Of a stretch of 64,000 bases of DNA, positions 9,472 to 18,376 are shown one piece after another (position 1 is the stretch's first letter; each line of letters begins with the position of its first letter). This DNA comes from a virus. The stretch is taken from the IMG/VR virus record IMGVR_UViG_3300018080_003823, positions 1 to 64,000 of that record; one strand, given 5' to 3'. The translations under genes were made by a program, and so were the position numbers. The notes below the pieces were generated by a model. That model did not search any database. It was given only the letters and a program-made list of their open reading frames with translations, and had not been told where the DNA came from.

Positions 9472-10293
9472 TTGCCTTTACAAGAACAAAACAATCAGCG
9501 TACTAGGCAAGCATTAATTGAGGAAGCAATTTCTAAATTAAGCCGTTTTGCTAATTTCTATGATATAGATTCTCTTTTTGTAGTTGGTGATTATTGCAGA
9601 GAGCATTACTTAGGATCGGTTTGGAAAACTCCTAATATAAATGTTGTTTCTGCTTATAATGATCAGGCATTGCAGCTAGGCGGATTATTTGCTTCTGAAT
9701 TTATAAAAGTTCCTCCAGTATTTCATAATAAAACTAAAACTACAAGAATGGAATACAAATCTGAGATAGGTTCTATTTTAATAGAGTTTCAGGGTGACAG
9801 TGTTAAAACTTATATGAAGTCTGATGATGTAAAGGATTGGATGAAACGAACTGGCATTGAAGATATCCCTTTATTAAATAATATCTATGGCAGAGATTTT
9901 ACTATCAATTCTCTTATCTATTCTCTTAATAATAAACATATGTATGATCCAACAGATTTAGCTATTTTGAATTTTGACAAAAAGGTTATAAAATCATTAT
10001 TGCCTCCAGATATGCTAATTAAATGTGATCCATTAGCAGCGTTGAAAGCTATAGAATTCGCAATGTTGTATGACTTTAGAATAGAACCTGGATTACGACA
10101 TGCTATAAAATTAGCTGGAGTAGATAATCTAAAAGCTAGTTTGAGTGAAAAAAATATTGTAAAAGCAATCGTTAAAATTTTGACAATTAATGCTGAGAAA
10201 GGATTAGATATTCTGAAAAATTTAGAACTAGATAGGATATTATTTCATCCTGATGTAAAGAAATACTTAGAAAAAGGGTTTCAGGAGAATTAA
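9472..10293 (+). CDS. Degenerate CCA-adding/poly(A) polymerase-like nucleotidyltransferase
   Basis: A 273-aa protein starting at TTG 9472, which has GAGGA eight bases upstream. The order of motifs follows class II tRNA nucleotidyltransferases: a VVGDYCREHYLG segment in the place of the GGxVRDxLLG signature, then YGRDFTINSLIYSL (like RDFTINAL), and DPLAALKAIEFAMLYDFRIE (like DPLRxLRAxRFA). The second Gly and the catalytic DxD are not evident; the expected region reads TPNINVVS. I infer a catalytically inactive or repurposed homologue with a head-assembly role, given its place in the structural operon. Confidence 0.65.
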   Translation: MPLQEQNNQRTRQALIEEAISKLSRFANFYDIDSLFVVGDYCREHYLGSVWKTPNINVVSAYNDQALQLGGLFASEFIKVPPVFHNKTKTTRMEYKSEIGSILIEFQGDSVKTYMKSDDVKDWMKRTGIEDIPLLNNIYGRDFTINSLIYSLNNKHMYDPTDLAILNFDKKVIKSLLPPDMLIKCDPLAALKAIEFAMLYDFRIEPGLRHAIKLAGVDNLKASLSEKNIVKAIVKILTINAEKGLDILKNLELDRILFHPDVKKYLEKGFQEN

Positions 10294-10295
10294 AA

Positions 10296-10733
10296 ATGGA
10301 TGATACACAAATAGTAGATGTTGTTGTTAAAAAAGAGAATCAATCTCTTTTAGATTTTTTACAAACAACTCCATTGGCTAATTTTTTAACTCGACGTCCT
10401 TCTATTTCTAGTACAGAAGCTCAAGTGTTATATGACATTTGGAAACAAGGTAATACTAATGAATATGGCAGGCATGTTTTAGATAATAGTGTTGACCCTA
10501 TTCAAATAGCGACATTGACCACTAAAGGATATGTGCGTAATATTCCAACACATTTAGGTTCTGATACTTTATTGGAATTTACAGACAAAGGGAAAGAGCT
10601 TATTAAGAAGATTATATTAAATAAAGAAAAGTCAGCTTTTGAAAAAGAATCCCAAGATGATGATCCGTTTATAAAAAAAGCGTCTAGTAACTACAGAGTA
10701 GCTAATAATTGGCTCGGAAAGTCCTTAGCCTAA
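10296..10733 (+). CDS. Winged-helix-like protein
   Basis: A 145-aa protein starting two bases after the previous stop. The central part (SSTEAQVLYDIW, then TLTTKGYVRNI and FTDKGKELIKKI) has the pattern of a winged-helix DNA-binding domain with a wing before a final helix, as in MarR-like proteins. The C-terminal tail is charged. It could be a regulator, but its place in the structural cluster makes a virion-assembly use equally possible. Confidence 0.55.
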   Translation: MDDTQIVDVVVKKENQSLLDFLQTTPLANFLTRRPSISSTEAQVLYDIWKQGNTNEYGRHVLDNSVDPIQIATLTTKGYVRNIPTHLGSDTLLEFTDKGKELIKKIILNKEKSAFEKESQDDDPFIKKASSNYRVANNWLGKSLA

Positions 10734-10735
10734 CT

Positions 10736-11158
10736 ATGGAAGTTATATTACGATCAGTTAATAGGAGAGTTAAAAAGCCCATAATTAAAGACCACTATTG
10801 GTATGACCCAGAAACTAAACAGAGATTGCACGGACGCGGAGGAAAAATGATTTTTGTTTATGATCCGGGTAAAAAGAAATCTATTCCTAGAATTGTAGAT
10901 TCTGAAGAATGGGTTTTAGAAAATTCATATGAAGATATTATAACCTTTCTTCGTAAAAAAGGCATAACAATTGTCAATGAGACTCCTGGTCATTTTGTTG
11001 TAATTAATGTCAATGCTCAGCATTGGGGTGATATAGAAGATGATTTATACAGGCATAAAATTCCTTATGATTATGATACTAAGGAATTACACAAAGAAAC
11101 CCGAGGAGAAAAATGGCAAAACTCAATATCGAAATTGCCGATACACCCATGGATTTAG
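10736..11158 (+). CDS. Hypothetical protein
   Basis: A 140-aa basic protein. I choose the ATG at 10736; a TTG at 10709 would extend it into the previous gene. It overlaps the next gene by 46 bases and ends with TAG. No family recognised. Confidence 0.6.
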   Translation: MEVILRSVNRRVKKPIIKDHYWYDPETKQRLHGRGGKMIFVYDPGKKKSIPRIVDSEEWVLENSYEDIITFLRKKGITIVNETPGHFVVINVNAQHWGDIEDDLYRHKIPYDYDTKELHKETRGEKWQNSISKLPIHPWI

Positions 11159-11460
11159 CTAACGGTCTTATGCACAGAACTGAATTAGCTTCTGATGCAG
11201 GTATGTTGTTTAAATTTCCTAATATACAAGAAGCAAGATTTTGGGGTAAAAATACATATATCCCCCTAGATATAGCGTTTGTTAAAAATAATGTAATTAC
11301 TGCCATTAAAAAAATCACTCCTATGTCTACACGTTTAGTTAATAGTGATGGATTTTGCAATGTGGCCATAGAAACTAATGCTGGTTTTTTTAATGAAAAT
11401 AATATTAAACCCGGTAATAAAATAAAAATTTCAGGCAATACGGTCGAATTTGAATGCTAA
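11113..11460 (+). CDS. DUF192 (UPF0127) family protein
   Basis: A 115-aa protein matching the DUF192 pattern along its length: IADTPMDLANGLMHR, GMLFKFPN, FWGKNTYIPLDIAFV, ITPMSTR and NAGFFNENNIKPGNKI. The family is a small beta-barrel of unknown function, normally found in bacteria as secreted or stand-alone proteins. A good ribosome site (CCGAGGAG) precedes the ATG inside the preceding gene. In a phage head operon its role is unknown. Confidence 0.85.
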   Translation: MAKLNIEIADTPMDLANGLMHRTELASDAGMLFKFPNIQEARFWGKNTYIPLDIAFVKNNVITAIKKITPMSTRLVNSDGFCNVAIETNAGFFNENNIKPGNKIKISGNTVEFEC

Positions 11461-12050
11461 AACTTATTAATGCAAATTTAAGTAGATTGGGACAATCATT
11501 CATTGATGAATTGGATGATGTAGATTGGGGAGAAGATCCCCGTGCTCGCAAACAAGATAGTCCTTATCTCACTAAAGATACAACCCCTCCTATACCTCAT
11601 GGACAGCAAGGAGTAATTGGAGACGAGACTTTTGAAGATTTAGAGCCCGGAAGCGCTGAAGAACAGGGCATAGAACCGTATATGGAACCAGACTTATATC
11701 CTGAAGCCAGAGATGAAATTCCCATTGGAAATGAAATGCTAGGAATTCCAGAAGGGTCTCAGGAAATTGAATATAATGATGGGAAACAATTAGCTTATGA
11801 TGGTATAGATAGCAATGAGGTTATTTCATTCGATTATACTAATCGTTTTGGAATATATGCCGGAACAAGAACTGTGGAACCACATTACACATTTGTTGCT
11901 ACAGAAACAGGAAATGAAGTACTAGTCGGGTATGATCGTGACCAAGGAGATATTCGGGCCTTTATAGTAGGAAATATACACCCATTTGGAGTAAGATATG
12001 AGAGTGTCAATTTTACGCCTCGTGGTGAAATAATGAGAGGTATATACTGA
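11454..12050 (+). CDS. Protein with C-terminal WYL-like domain
   Basis: A 198-aa protein. The first 115 residues are acidic and Pro-rich, probably disordered. Residues from about 120 (VISFDYTNRFG, RTVEPHYTFVA, GDIRAFIVGNI) follow the WYL-domain pattern of an SH3-like beta-barrel that in other proteins binds nucleic acid or nucleotides. No helix-turn-helix is attached. It overlaps its neighbours at both ends. Confidence 0.6.
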   Translation: MLKLINANLSRLGQSFIDELDDVDWGEDPRARKQDSPYLTKDTTPPIPHGQQGVIGDETFEDLEPGSAEEQGIEPYMEPDLYPEARDEIPIGNEMLGIPEGSQEIEYNDGKQLAYDGIDSNEVISFDYTNRFGIYAGTRTVEPHYTFVATETGNEVLVGYDRDQGDIRAFIVGNIHPFGVRYESVNFTPRGEIMRGIY

Positions 12051-13750
12051 TGGACAAAGTAATAACAGATCACTTAGTGAAACTGTCAGATAGCCTCGAT
12101 AAAGCCGGGAAAACCCAGTGCTCTAATGCAATAGATGGATTGATTCAAAATAAATCTATCATAAAAATTGCTCAATATGTAGGAGCCATTGGGTATGTCC
12201 TTAAGCAAAATCGAGCTATGTCGAATTGTGTTCGTAAGAAACGAGTTGCTCATTCCGGATCTATGCAAGAAGTTGTACTGGATTGCTTAAAAGAATATCA
12301 AGATGGACAGGAGTATGGTAATAACGAGTGGACTGCCAAATATGCTAAAGTTATTGAGCAGACTCCAGAATATTTTGATTCTTTGCATGCTGATTTTCTG
12401 AAGATCATAGCAAGCGAGAATAATATATCTGACCATATAACTAAAGCCAAAGAAGCTAGTAGTATTCTTGTAGATAATGAGGTTGAAGATGATTTATTTA
12501 AAGCACTTCAAGCAGATTTAAACCAGCTGGATAATTTATTTAAGGAGGGTGACGCAGATCCCCGCCCTTTTAAATTAGCCGCAGCTCCCCGCTCTCAAAG
12601 AGGATTATGGAGTAGACTCTTCTCTCCAAGTGGGACAGCACGCGGCGTCCAGAAAGACACTGAATTAGAAATGGATAATATACTAGAAGGCATATCATCC
12701 ATTGCTATGATGACGCAGCAAATTCGAAATAATATTTCAATGATTCAATATCAAGCAGCATCATTGGGACAATACCCTAACGTTATCTCGGCTGCTCAAA
12801 ATTTATCTTCGAATGATTGGAATAAAAATTTACAAGCCATACAATCGCTCCAATCTGCATTAGGAACTATAACTCAAGATCCTAGTACATTTAGATTACA
12901 AGAATTAAGTTATAATATTTCTAATAATATGAGCAATATATATAGTCAAGTTGAACGAATTCAGAGAAATATGTTTAACTTAAGACAAAGAGATCCTATA
13001 AAAGGTAGAACTTATGGGCCTTCTACTGCAGAAGAATTTGGTCAATTAGAAATGGCGTTAGAAAAGTTAATTCGTAATCCTTTTGATGATAAAGCACTAT
13101 TTTATGCTCAAAAATTACATGGGCGACTGGAAGATGCTCTTAATATGAGACCAACAGAATTAGGCCCAGAATTCCAAGAATGGATTGAAACTCATCCTGG
13201 ACAATCTCAATTTGAGCCTCAACCTGAATTTGAAACAGAAACCGGGGAAGAAATCCCCGAAGTTGTTAATCAACCTCAATCGCCTTCGGAAGACTTAACA
13301 GAAGATACTGCCCAACAGTTGACTCGGCTATTAGGACCAGGTTTTACTAATGCACTTGTTGAAGTTTTGGGAGAAATTGCTCGAATGGACTATGGCAGCG
13401 CTTCAGAAGCTCAAAATTTATTAAGTTTAATTCAAGAATTAAATGTATTAAATGCTCCCAATGAAGGAGAAACTAGTCAAGAATCCGAAAATATAACTTT
13501 ACCGGAATCTGAAGAGCTGGAATTAGGAGATTCAGGTGGCGTTCCTGAAGAAGTTGTGCCAGAATCACAGGAATATGACGCTGATACGATACTTGACCTA
13601 GATGACTGGAATAATATTAAAGATCCACGAGAAGCTGCTTCTCGAATGGATACATTAATTAAGATAGCTGATATTGCTGATGTGGTATCACCAAGAATTG
13701 CAAATATAATTGACGAGTACATTAAATGCTCTAAACTTAGAAAAACCTAG
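12050..13750 (+). CDS. Large helical hypothetical protein
   Basis: A 566-aa protein starting within TGATGG at the end of the preceding gene. It is mostly helical with Gln/Asn-rich coiled-coil-like stretches (about 200-320) and an acidic, Glu/Pro-rich middle (about 390-520). The final 45 residues again form amphipathic helices. No enzymatic motif is seen. Ends with TAG. Likely a structural or assembly protein by location. Confidence 0.7.
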   Translation: MDKVITDHLVKLSDSLDKAGKTQCSNAIDGLIQNKSIIKIAQYVGAIGYVLKQNRAMSNCVRKKRVAHSGSMQEVVLDCLKEYQDGQEYGNNEWTAKYAKVIEQTPEYFDSLHADFLKIIASENNISDHITKAKEASSILVDNEVEDDLFKALQADLNQLDNLFKEGDADPRPFKLAAAPRSQRGLWSRLFSPSGTARGVQKDTELEMDNILEGISSIAMMTQQIRNNISMIQYQAASLGQYPNVISAAQNLSSNDWNKNLQAIQSLQSALGTITQDPSTFRLQELSYNISNNMSNIYSQVERIQRNMFNLRQRDPIKGRTYGPSTAEEFGQLEMALEKLIRNPFDDKALFYAQKLHGRLEDALNMRPTELGPEFQEWIETHPGQSQFEPQPEFETETGEEIPEVVNQPQSPSEDLTEDTAQQLTRLLGPGFTNALVEVLGEIARMDYGSASEAQNLLSLIQELNVLNAPNEGETSQESENITLPESEELELGDSGGVPEEVVPESQEYDADTILDLDDWNNIKDPREAASRMDTLIKIADIADVVSPRIANIIDEYIKCSKLRKT

Positions 13751-13852
13751 TATGTTGAAAATAAGAGCATAAAAAAGAAGGAAAGATAACTGTGAGCACA
13801 CAACTTGTACTACACAGGATTGTCTGTAGAATATTTAATAGGAGAGGAAACG

Positions 13853-14584
13853 ATGGAATTCTTTTCTCATAGAATTGTGAATCCAGTAGGTAATGGTTCA
13901 ACTTTTGATGATTGGATCAAAAAAAACTTTGTTAAAACATCTTCCGAGGCCAAACCAGAATGCGAAGATGATCCTCGTGGCCAGTGCAGAGGCCAAGTTA
14001 TCAATAATGATAACGAGGAAGGTGCGCATTCATACCAAGAGGGCGAATCAGTAGACGGTAAGCCAGATCAATCTGAAGGTTCTAAGAAAGAATCTAAGAA
14101 AGGAAAGGAAACCGAAGCAAGCTCTGATACACCTATCAAAGAAGCTGATTGCGAGAAAGAAATGGGTGAATCCAATAAAGCAGGAGATGTTACCGAGGAA
14201 CACTCTGATGCTGCTAGTGCAGATGTAGGAGAAGCCAAGGTAGAGCAGAACATTAATAATGATCCCAATTATCAAAAGGGCGAGTCTACTGATCCTGGTA
14301 AAGTTGATGGCAAAAACAAGAAAGAATCCGCTGTAAAAAATGCATCATCTAAAGGATTTAAGAAAGTAGCCTCAATGGGTCATAAAGAGAAACTTGAACT
14401 GTTTGCGTATATGACGTCACAGAAAACCAAATCAGGTGCTCCTGCCTGGCCTATGGAATACGTAGAAGCGATGGTTGGAACTACTTATGCTAATTTAAAA
14501 GACGATGAAAAAGCATGGTTCCGTAAATTCTGGGAAACTCAGTACCCTGACTCGTATGTAGCTGAAATGGTTAAGGATCGTTAA
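13853..14584 (+). CDS. Hypothetical protein with disordered middle and compact C-terminal domain
   Basis: A 243-aa protein. The ATG at 13853 follows TAGGAGAGG; an upstream in-frame start at 13805 lacks a site. Residues about 40-170 are a Lys/Glu/Ser-rich disordered stretch. The last 70 residues (from SMGHKEKLELFAYM to the end) look like a compact helical domain with several Trp. No family recognised. Confidence 0.65.
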   Translation: MEFFSHRIVNPVGNGSTFDDWIKKNFVKTSSEAKPECEDDPRGQCRGQVINNDNEEGAHSYQEGESVDGKPDQSEGSKKESKKGKETEASSDTPIKEADCEKEMGESNKAGDVTEEHSDAASADVGEAKVEQNINNDPNYQKGESTDPGKVDGKNKKESAVKNASSKGFKKVASMGHKEKLELFAYMTSQKTKSGAPAWPMEYVEAMVGTTYANLKDDEKAWFRKFWETQYPDSYVAEMVKDR

Positions 14585-14598
14585 AAAAAGAGGATTTT

Positions 14599-15204
14599 AT
14601 GTCTATTATTCCTACAGGAAAACGAAGAGACCAGGTAAAACAAGGAGACTATAAATATGACAGTCTGTTTGGTAATGACCTGTTCGAGAAAATAGCAATT
14701 ACTGGAGAAATGGATTTGAAAGAATCTCCTCCAGTAAATCCAACTGCTCCTACAGAGTTACAACAGGCTACCAATCAAGGTACCCTAAACTTTGATCGTG
14801 GTATGGGAGCTAATCCGTTTCAAGACAAACGACCTGAACAGAATGTTCAAAATAACCAGCATAGTCCATTTTTAACTGATACTGGTGAATCTTTAAGTGA
14901 TGAAGATGCTCAAGTAAATCAAGGACTATTGCATGAGCGTCAAAAAATTATGAATGTTTTGCAGGGTGGCGGATTTATCATGGATCTCAGTAATGCTGGT
15001 AAAGATGGTGCAATTAATCTGAAATTACGTCCACAGCCAGGACTGCAAATTACACCAGAACATTATGAGCGTTTGTTACAAAGTCTCGCTAAGGTTGGCA
15101 TAAATCCTACACAGATTTCTGATCCAGATCCGAATACAGGAGCGATGTCAATTAGCTATAAAACAAATATAGAGCCCGAAAAGGTAACCAAGCCAGGCAG
15201 ATAA
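14599..15204 (+). CDS. Hypothetical protein
   Basis: A 201-aa protein preceded by AAGAGGA and ended by TAATAA. The N-terminal half is Pro/Gln/Asn-rich. The C-terminal half (from about residue 115) has a predicted alpha-beta fold (GFIMDLSNAGKDGAINLKL, LQSLAKVGINPTQI). No family recognised; probably a head-module component. Confidence 0.65.
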   Translation: MSIIPTGKRRDQVKQGDYKYDSLFGNDLFEKIAITGEMDLKESPPVNPTAPTELQQATNQGTLNFDRGMGANPFQDKRPEQNVQNNQHSPFLTDTGESLSDEDAQVNQGLLHERQKIMNVLQGGGFIMDLSNAGKDGAINLKLRPQPGLQITPEHYERLLQSLAKVGINPTQISDPDPNTGAMSISYKTNIEPEKVTKPGR

Positions 15205-15219
15205 TAAGGAATAAATAAT

Positions 15220-16113
15220 ATGAAACTATCAGGACATAAATATGATAATGACGTCTTTAATAGTCTTTTAGATGGACTTTCCAAAGATGTTGAACTAAAG
15301 AAAAATGCTCAAACTATCCCAGAGGCCAGTGAAGATCTGTTCTCTTTCTCTTCAACTACAGCTGAGAATATGAGCGATGTGCAAGTAGATCAGTTGGAAT
15401 TCGTAGCAAATGAATTGTCTTTTGCAGCCGAAAAGGCTAAAATTGCCGTTAATGCTGAAGACTTAGCTAAATTTGCTTCAATTATTCAACAACAGAATAT
15501 ACGAGGGAAAAATATTGAGCGAGCTGCTCAAAAATATTGTAATGAAATTAATCGCGAAGTCGAATATTCTGGTACTACACGCATGAGTGGTCAAGAATTA
15601 ATTGACAAGTTGGCATCTCATAAAGTAACCCCAGCAGGCTACGATCCACAACATGGAGCAAACGATAGCCAGACAGGTAAATTTATGGGATCAATTCGTA
15701 ATCCTAATAGCGTATGGGATACCGACGCTCTAGAAAAGCAATCTCAAGTCGCATTGGGTGACGAACAAATTAAGGCTAGTAAGAAGTTACACGAAGAGCA
15801 TAGAACTGCTATGAAAACAGCTCAATGGGAAGAATTACAAGAGAAACATTCTGATCCAGAGCAAGTACATAAGGGTATCAGCAATACTGGAACTTCAGAA
15901 ACTTCTGAAACCTCGAATCCTAAATTAGCTGCAAATTCTATGAGTATGTTTAGCTCTGATAGAGATTTCGAAAATATTCCAGAACAAACTCTTGGAGAAG
16001 AAATAATCGCTCAAGCAGAAGCTAGAGCAAATAAGAAAATTGCTAATGATGAATCTCCACAAATTCAAAAGCCCATGAATACCAAAGATGTTTTAGGTAA
16101 ATTTTTTGAGTAA
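15220..16113 (+). CDS. Hypothetical protein
   Basis: A 297-aa hydrophilic, mainly helical protein with tandem stops (TAATAA). Ala/Lys/Glu-rich helices dominate the first 130 residues, and a Thr/Ser-rich stretch (GTSETSETS) lies near 225. No family recognised. Confidence 0.65.
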   Translation: MKLSGHKYDNDVFNSLLDGLSKDVELKKNAQTIPEASEDLFSFSSTTAENMSDVQVDQLEFVANELSFAAEKAKIAVNAEDLAKFASIIQQQNIRGKNIERAAQKYCNEINREVEYSGTTRMSGQELIDKLASHKVTPAGYDPQHGANDSQTGKFMGSIRNPNSVWDTDALEKQSQVALGDEQIKASKKLHEEHRTAMKTAQWEELQEKHSDPEQVHKGISNTGTSETSETSNPKLAANSMSMFSSDRDFENIPEQTLGEEIIAQAEARANKKIANDESPQIQKPMNTKDVLGKFFE

Positions 16114-16126
16114 TAAGGATGGATGA

Positions 16127-18091
16127 ATGTTCAATTTGGAAAAACACAACCAAATACCATCAGAATCCATCGAAGGAGATATAACCGGTGCGTTTGATGA
16201 CTTAGAGGGACAATATCAAGGAGAGCCTGTCGAAAGTACATCAGATGAACTTGTTGATACTGTAGATGATGCTCACCAGCAATTATTACTACAACAAGCA
16301 TCAAACGTTCCTATTTGGCAATATTTTTTAGATCTAGAACAAGAACATCCAGAATTAGCCCCTGATATACAAGCAGTAAAAACTCAGTCTGGAATTCAAG
16401 CATTAGAAGACACAATGAATCCGGCAGCTATTAGAGCTTTATATGATCAACTGGAAAAAGCCAATATAGAGGCAACATCTACATTATTGAATGAGACTAC
16501 TGATAACGTATTTTCGAAATCTGCTATTCTCAACGCTGCCAGAAAAGCTCAGAATGACAGAATACGAAATGTACAAACTCCAGAAGGTTTACCTCTTTCT
16601 GCTTTTAATATCAAACAATATAAAAAAGCCCAAATGGGATCATCTAAATTCCCGGTAGTAAATTTAGGAGATTTTATTACTAAATTTGCTGATGATCTTT
16701 TATCTTGGGATGGTGATCCAAGAACACCAGAATCGCAGTTAGCAAAATTAGCTTATGAAGAAATTAGAAATGCAGTAAGTCCAGGATTTGAAGAAGAAGC
16801 TAATAGTATTTTAGAGACTATTATTGAGTTGGATCCCATTACAGGACACTCGGATGCCGAAAAGAGCCTTATGAAAATTTATGATGTAATGCTAGCTCCA
16901 ATGGCAAAGAATGAATCAACTCAAGAAATGTCGTCTCAAATAACTCCAGAAATGGAGACTATGGAGCCCATAATGAGTCAAAATGAACCAAAAGGAATTG
17001 TCATACATGATCTAGCAGAACATGTTACAAAAGAATCCTCTAATAACAATATGACCAAAACCGCAGCTGATCAATTTGGTCAGCAATATCTATTGTATGG
17101 ACCTACAGAGAAACGCATTTGTCCTAAGCTGCGTGGGAAAAACCTAAGTGTTGGTGATGTAGTTTCAGAATATACTTGTCGCCATCATTGTCCAAATGGA
17201 ATCTGTATAGATGACAATAAAACCATTTGCGGAGAAGCACTTTGGCGAGCAAATGCAATGGACAAATTCTCTCGTGAATATGTAGATGCTGATGGAAATA
17301 TTCAAGGTGGTTATTTTAATAAACGATTTGAAATAAATAGAAATGTCCCCGAAGAAAATAAGATGCGTCTAAAGCCAGGCGAAACACGCAAACCACGTCC
17401 TGCATCCCAGGGTAATTTAGAGTCTAGAATGCAAGATATGCGAAATAAAGAAGGGCAATCTAGAGACTATCGACCTAACTCCGACACTAGCAAACCATTT
17501 AATTGGAGTAAAGATGTTGATCAAAATAATGTTCAACAAAATCAAACAAAACGCGATGCCCGCGAAAAAAATAGCGGACATCAATTAGTCCAATATACTA
17601 ATAGAAATGAAGGCGAAAATAATCCCAAAAAATTAGCCTTTAATTTGAAAGCCCAGAAAACAGCTAGATTATCACAGAAACCTAAAGATCTAAAACAAAC
17701 ACATAATCCGCATCCAGCTGATACTCATACTATAGAAGTAAATCCATCAGCTGCTCATGCTAGACAACCAGCAGATATAGATCCAAGAAAACAAACTCTA
17801 GATCAAGGTAAACCTATGGCTAAAAAACATTCTTTTAATCTAAAACAAGCAAAAGAATCAAAGACTTGTTACGAAGGAGAATGCTGGGATGTTAATCCAT
17901 GGGCGATTTGCAATAAATCAACCGGAGGCAAAAGCAAAGGTAAAGAAAAATTTGAACGTTGTGTACAAGAAGTAAAAAGTAAAAATATGCCCGAGGAAGA
18001 TTCCCCGAAAGCTGATAAAGAAGCTCAATTCTCATTAATTGAGTGGACTAAAAATCAATCCGCAGATAGTAATTCTAAAAAAAAAACTTAG
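16127..18091 (+). CDS. Large hypothetical protein with two Cys-rich clusters
   Basis: A 654-aa protein just before the portal. A helical N-terminal half is followed near residue 333 by a Cys/His cluster (CPKLRG, CRHHCPNGIC, ICGEALW) suggestive of metal binding, then a long basic disordered region. Near residue 581 is a second cluster (CYEGECWDVNPWAIC, FERCVQEVK), similar to short Cys motifs seen in other phage head proteins. Short FNLK segments recur at about 502 and 566. Ends with TAG. Probably a portal- or head-associated protein; the exact role is unknown. Confidence 0.65.
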   Translation: MFNLEKHNQIPSESIEGDITGAFDDLEGQYQGEPVESTSDELVDTVDDAHQQLLLQQASNVPIWQYFLDLEQEHPELAPDIQAVKTQSGIQALEDTMNPAAIRALYDQLEKANIEATSTLLNETTDNVFSKSAILNAARKAQNDRIRNVQTPEGLPLSAFNIKQYKKAQMGSSKFPVVNLGDFITKFADDLLSWDGDPRTPESQLAKLAYEEIRNAVSPGFEEEANSILETIIELDPITGHSDAEKSLMKIYDVMLAPMAKNESTQEMSSQITPEMETMEPIMSQNEPKGIVIHDLAEHVTKESSNNNMTKTAADQFGQQYLLYGPTEKRICPKLRGKNLSVGDVVSEYTCRHHCPNGICIDDNKTICGEALWRANAMDKFSREYVDADGNIQGGYFNKRFEINRNVPEENKMRLKPGETRKPRPASQGNLESRMQDMRNKEGQSRDYRPNSDTSKPFNWSKDVDQNNVQQNQTKRDAREKNSGHQLVQYTNRNEGENNPKKLAFNLKAQKTARLSQKPKDLKQTHNPHPADTHTIEVNPSAAHARQPADIDPRKQTLDQGKPMAKKHSFNLKQAKESKTCYEGECWDVNPWAICNKSTGGKSKGKEKFERCVQEVKSKNMPEEDSPKADKEAQFSLIEWTKNQSADSNSKKKT

Positions 18092-18147
18092 CGAATAGTT
18101 CCTCTAAGTCTGCTCAAACCTTAAACATCGAAATTAAAGGCAAAAGA

Positions 18148-18342
18148 ATGGGCGTACACCCAAATTTTGCTCATGAATTCCTGGATGCTGAAAGTATGCA
18201 AGAATTTTTGCAAAACCTACATGATGACGAATGCTGTATAATTGAACAGCACGGAAATGATCTAGAGATTTTACAGGCTCTAAAAAATCGAGCTGATGCA
18301 GACGTGCAGGAAAGTACAAAATCGCTTGTAATGGATGGCTAA
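18148..18342 (+). CDS. Small acidic hypothetical protein
   Basis: A 64-aa acidic helical protein between the Cys-rich protein and the portal gene, with an in-frame ATG after a weak AAAGG-like site. No family recognised. Confidence 0.55.
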   Translation: MGVHPNFAHEFLDAESMQEFLQNLHDDECCIIEQHGNDLEILQALKNRADADVQESTKSLVMDG

Positions 18343-18376
18343 ATTTCTATTACAAATTTTAGAGAACGGATAACAA

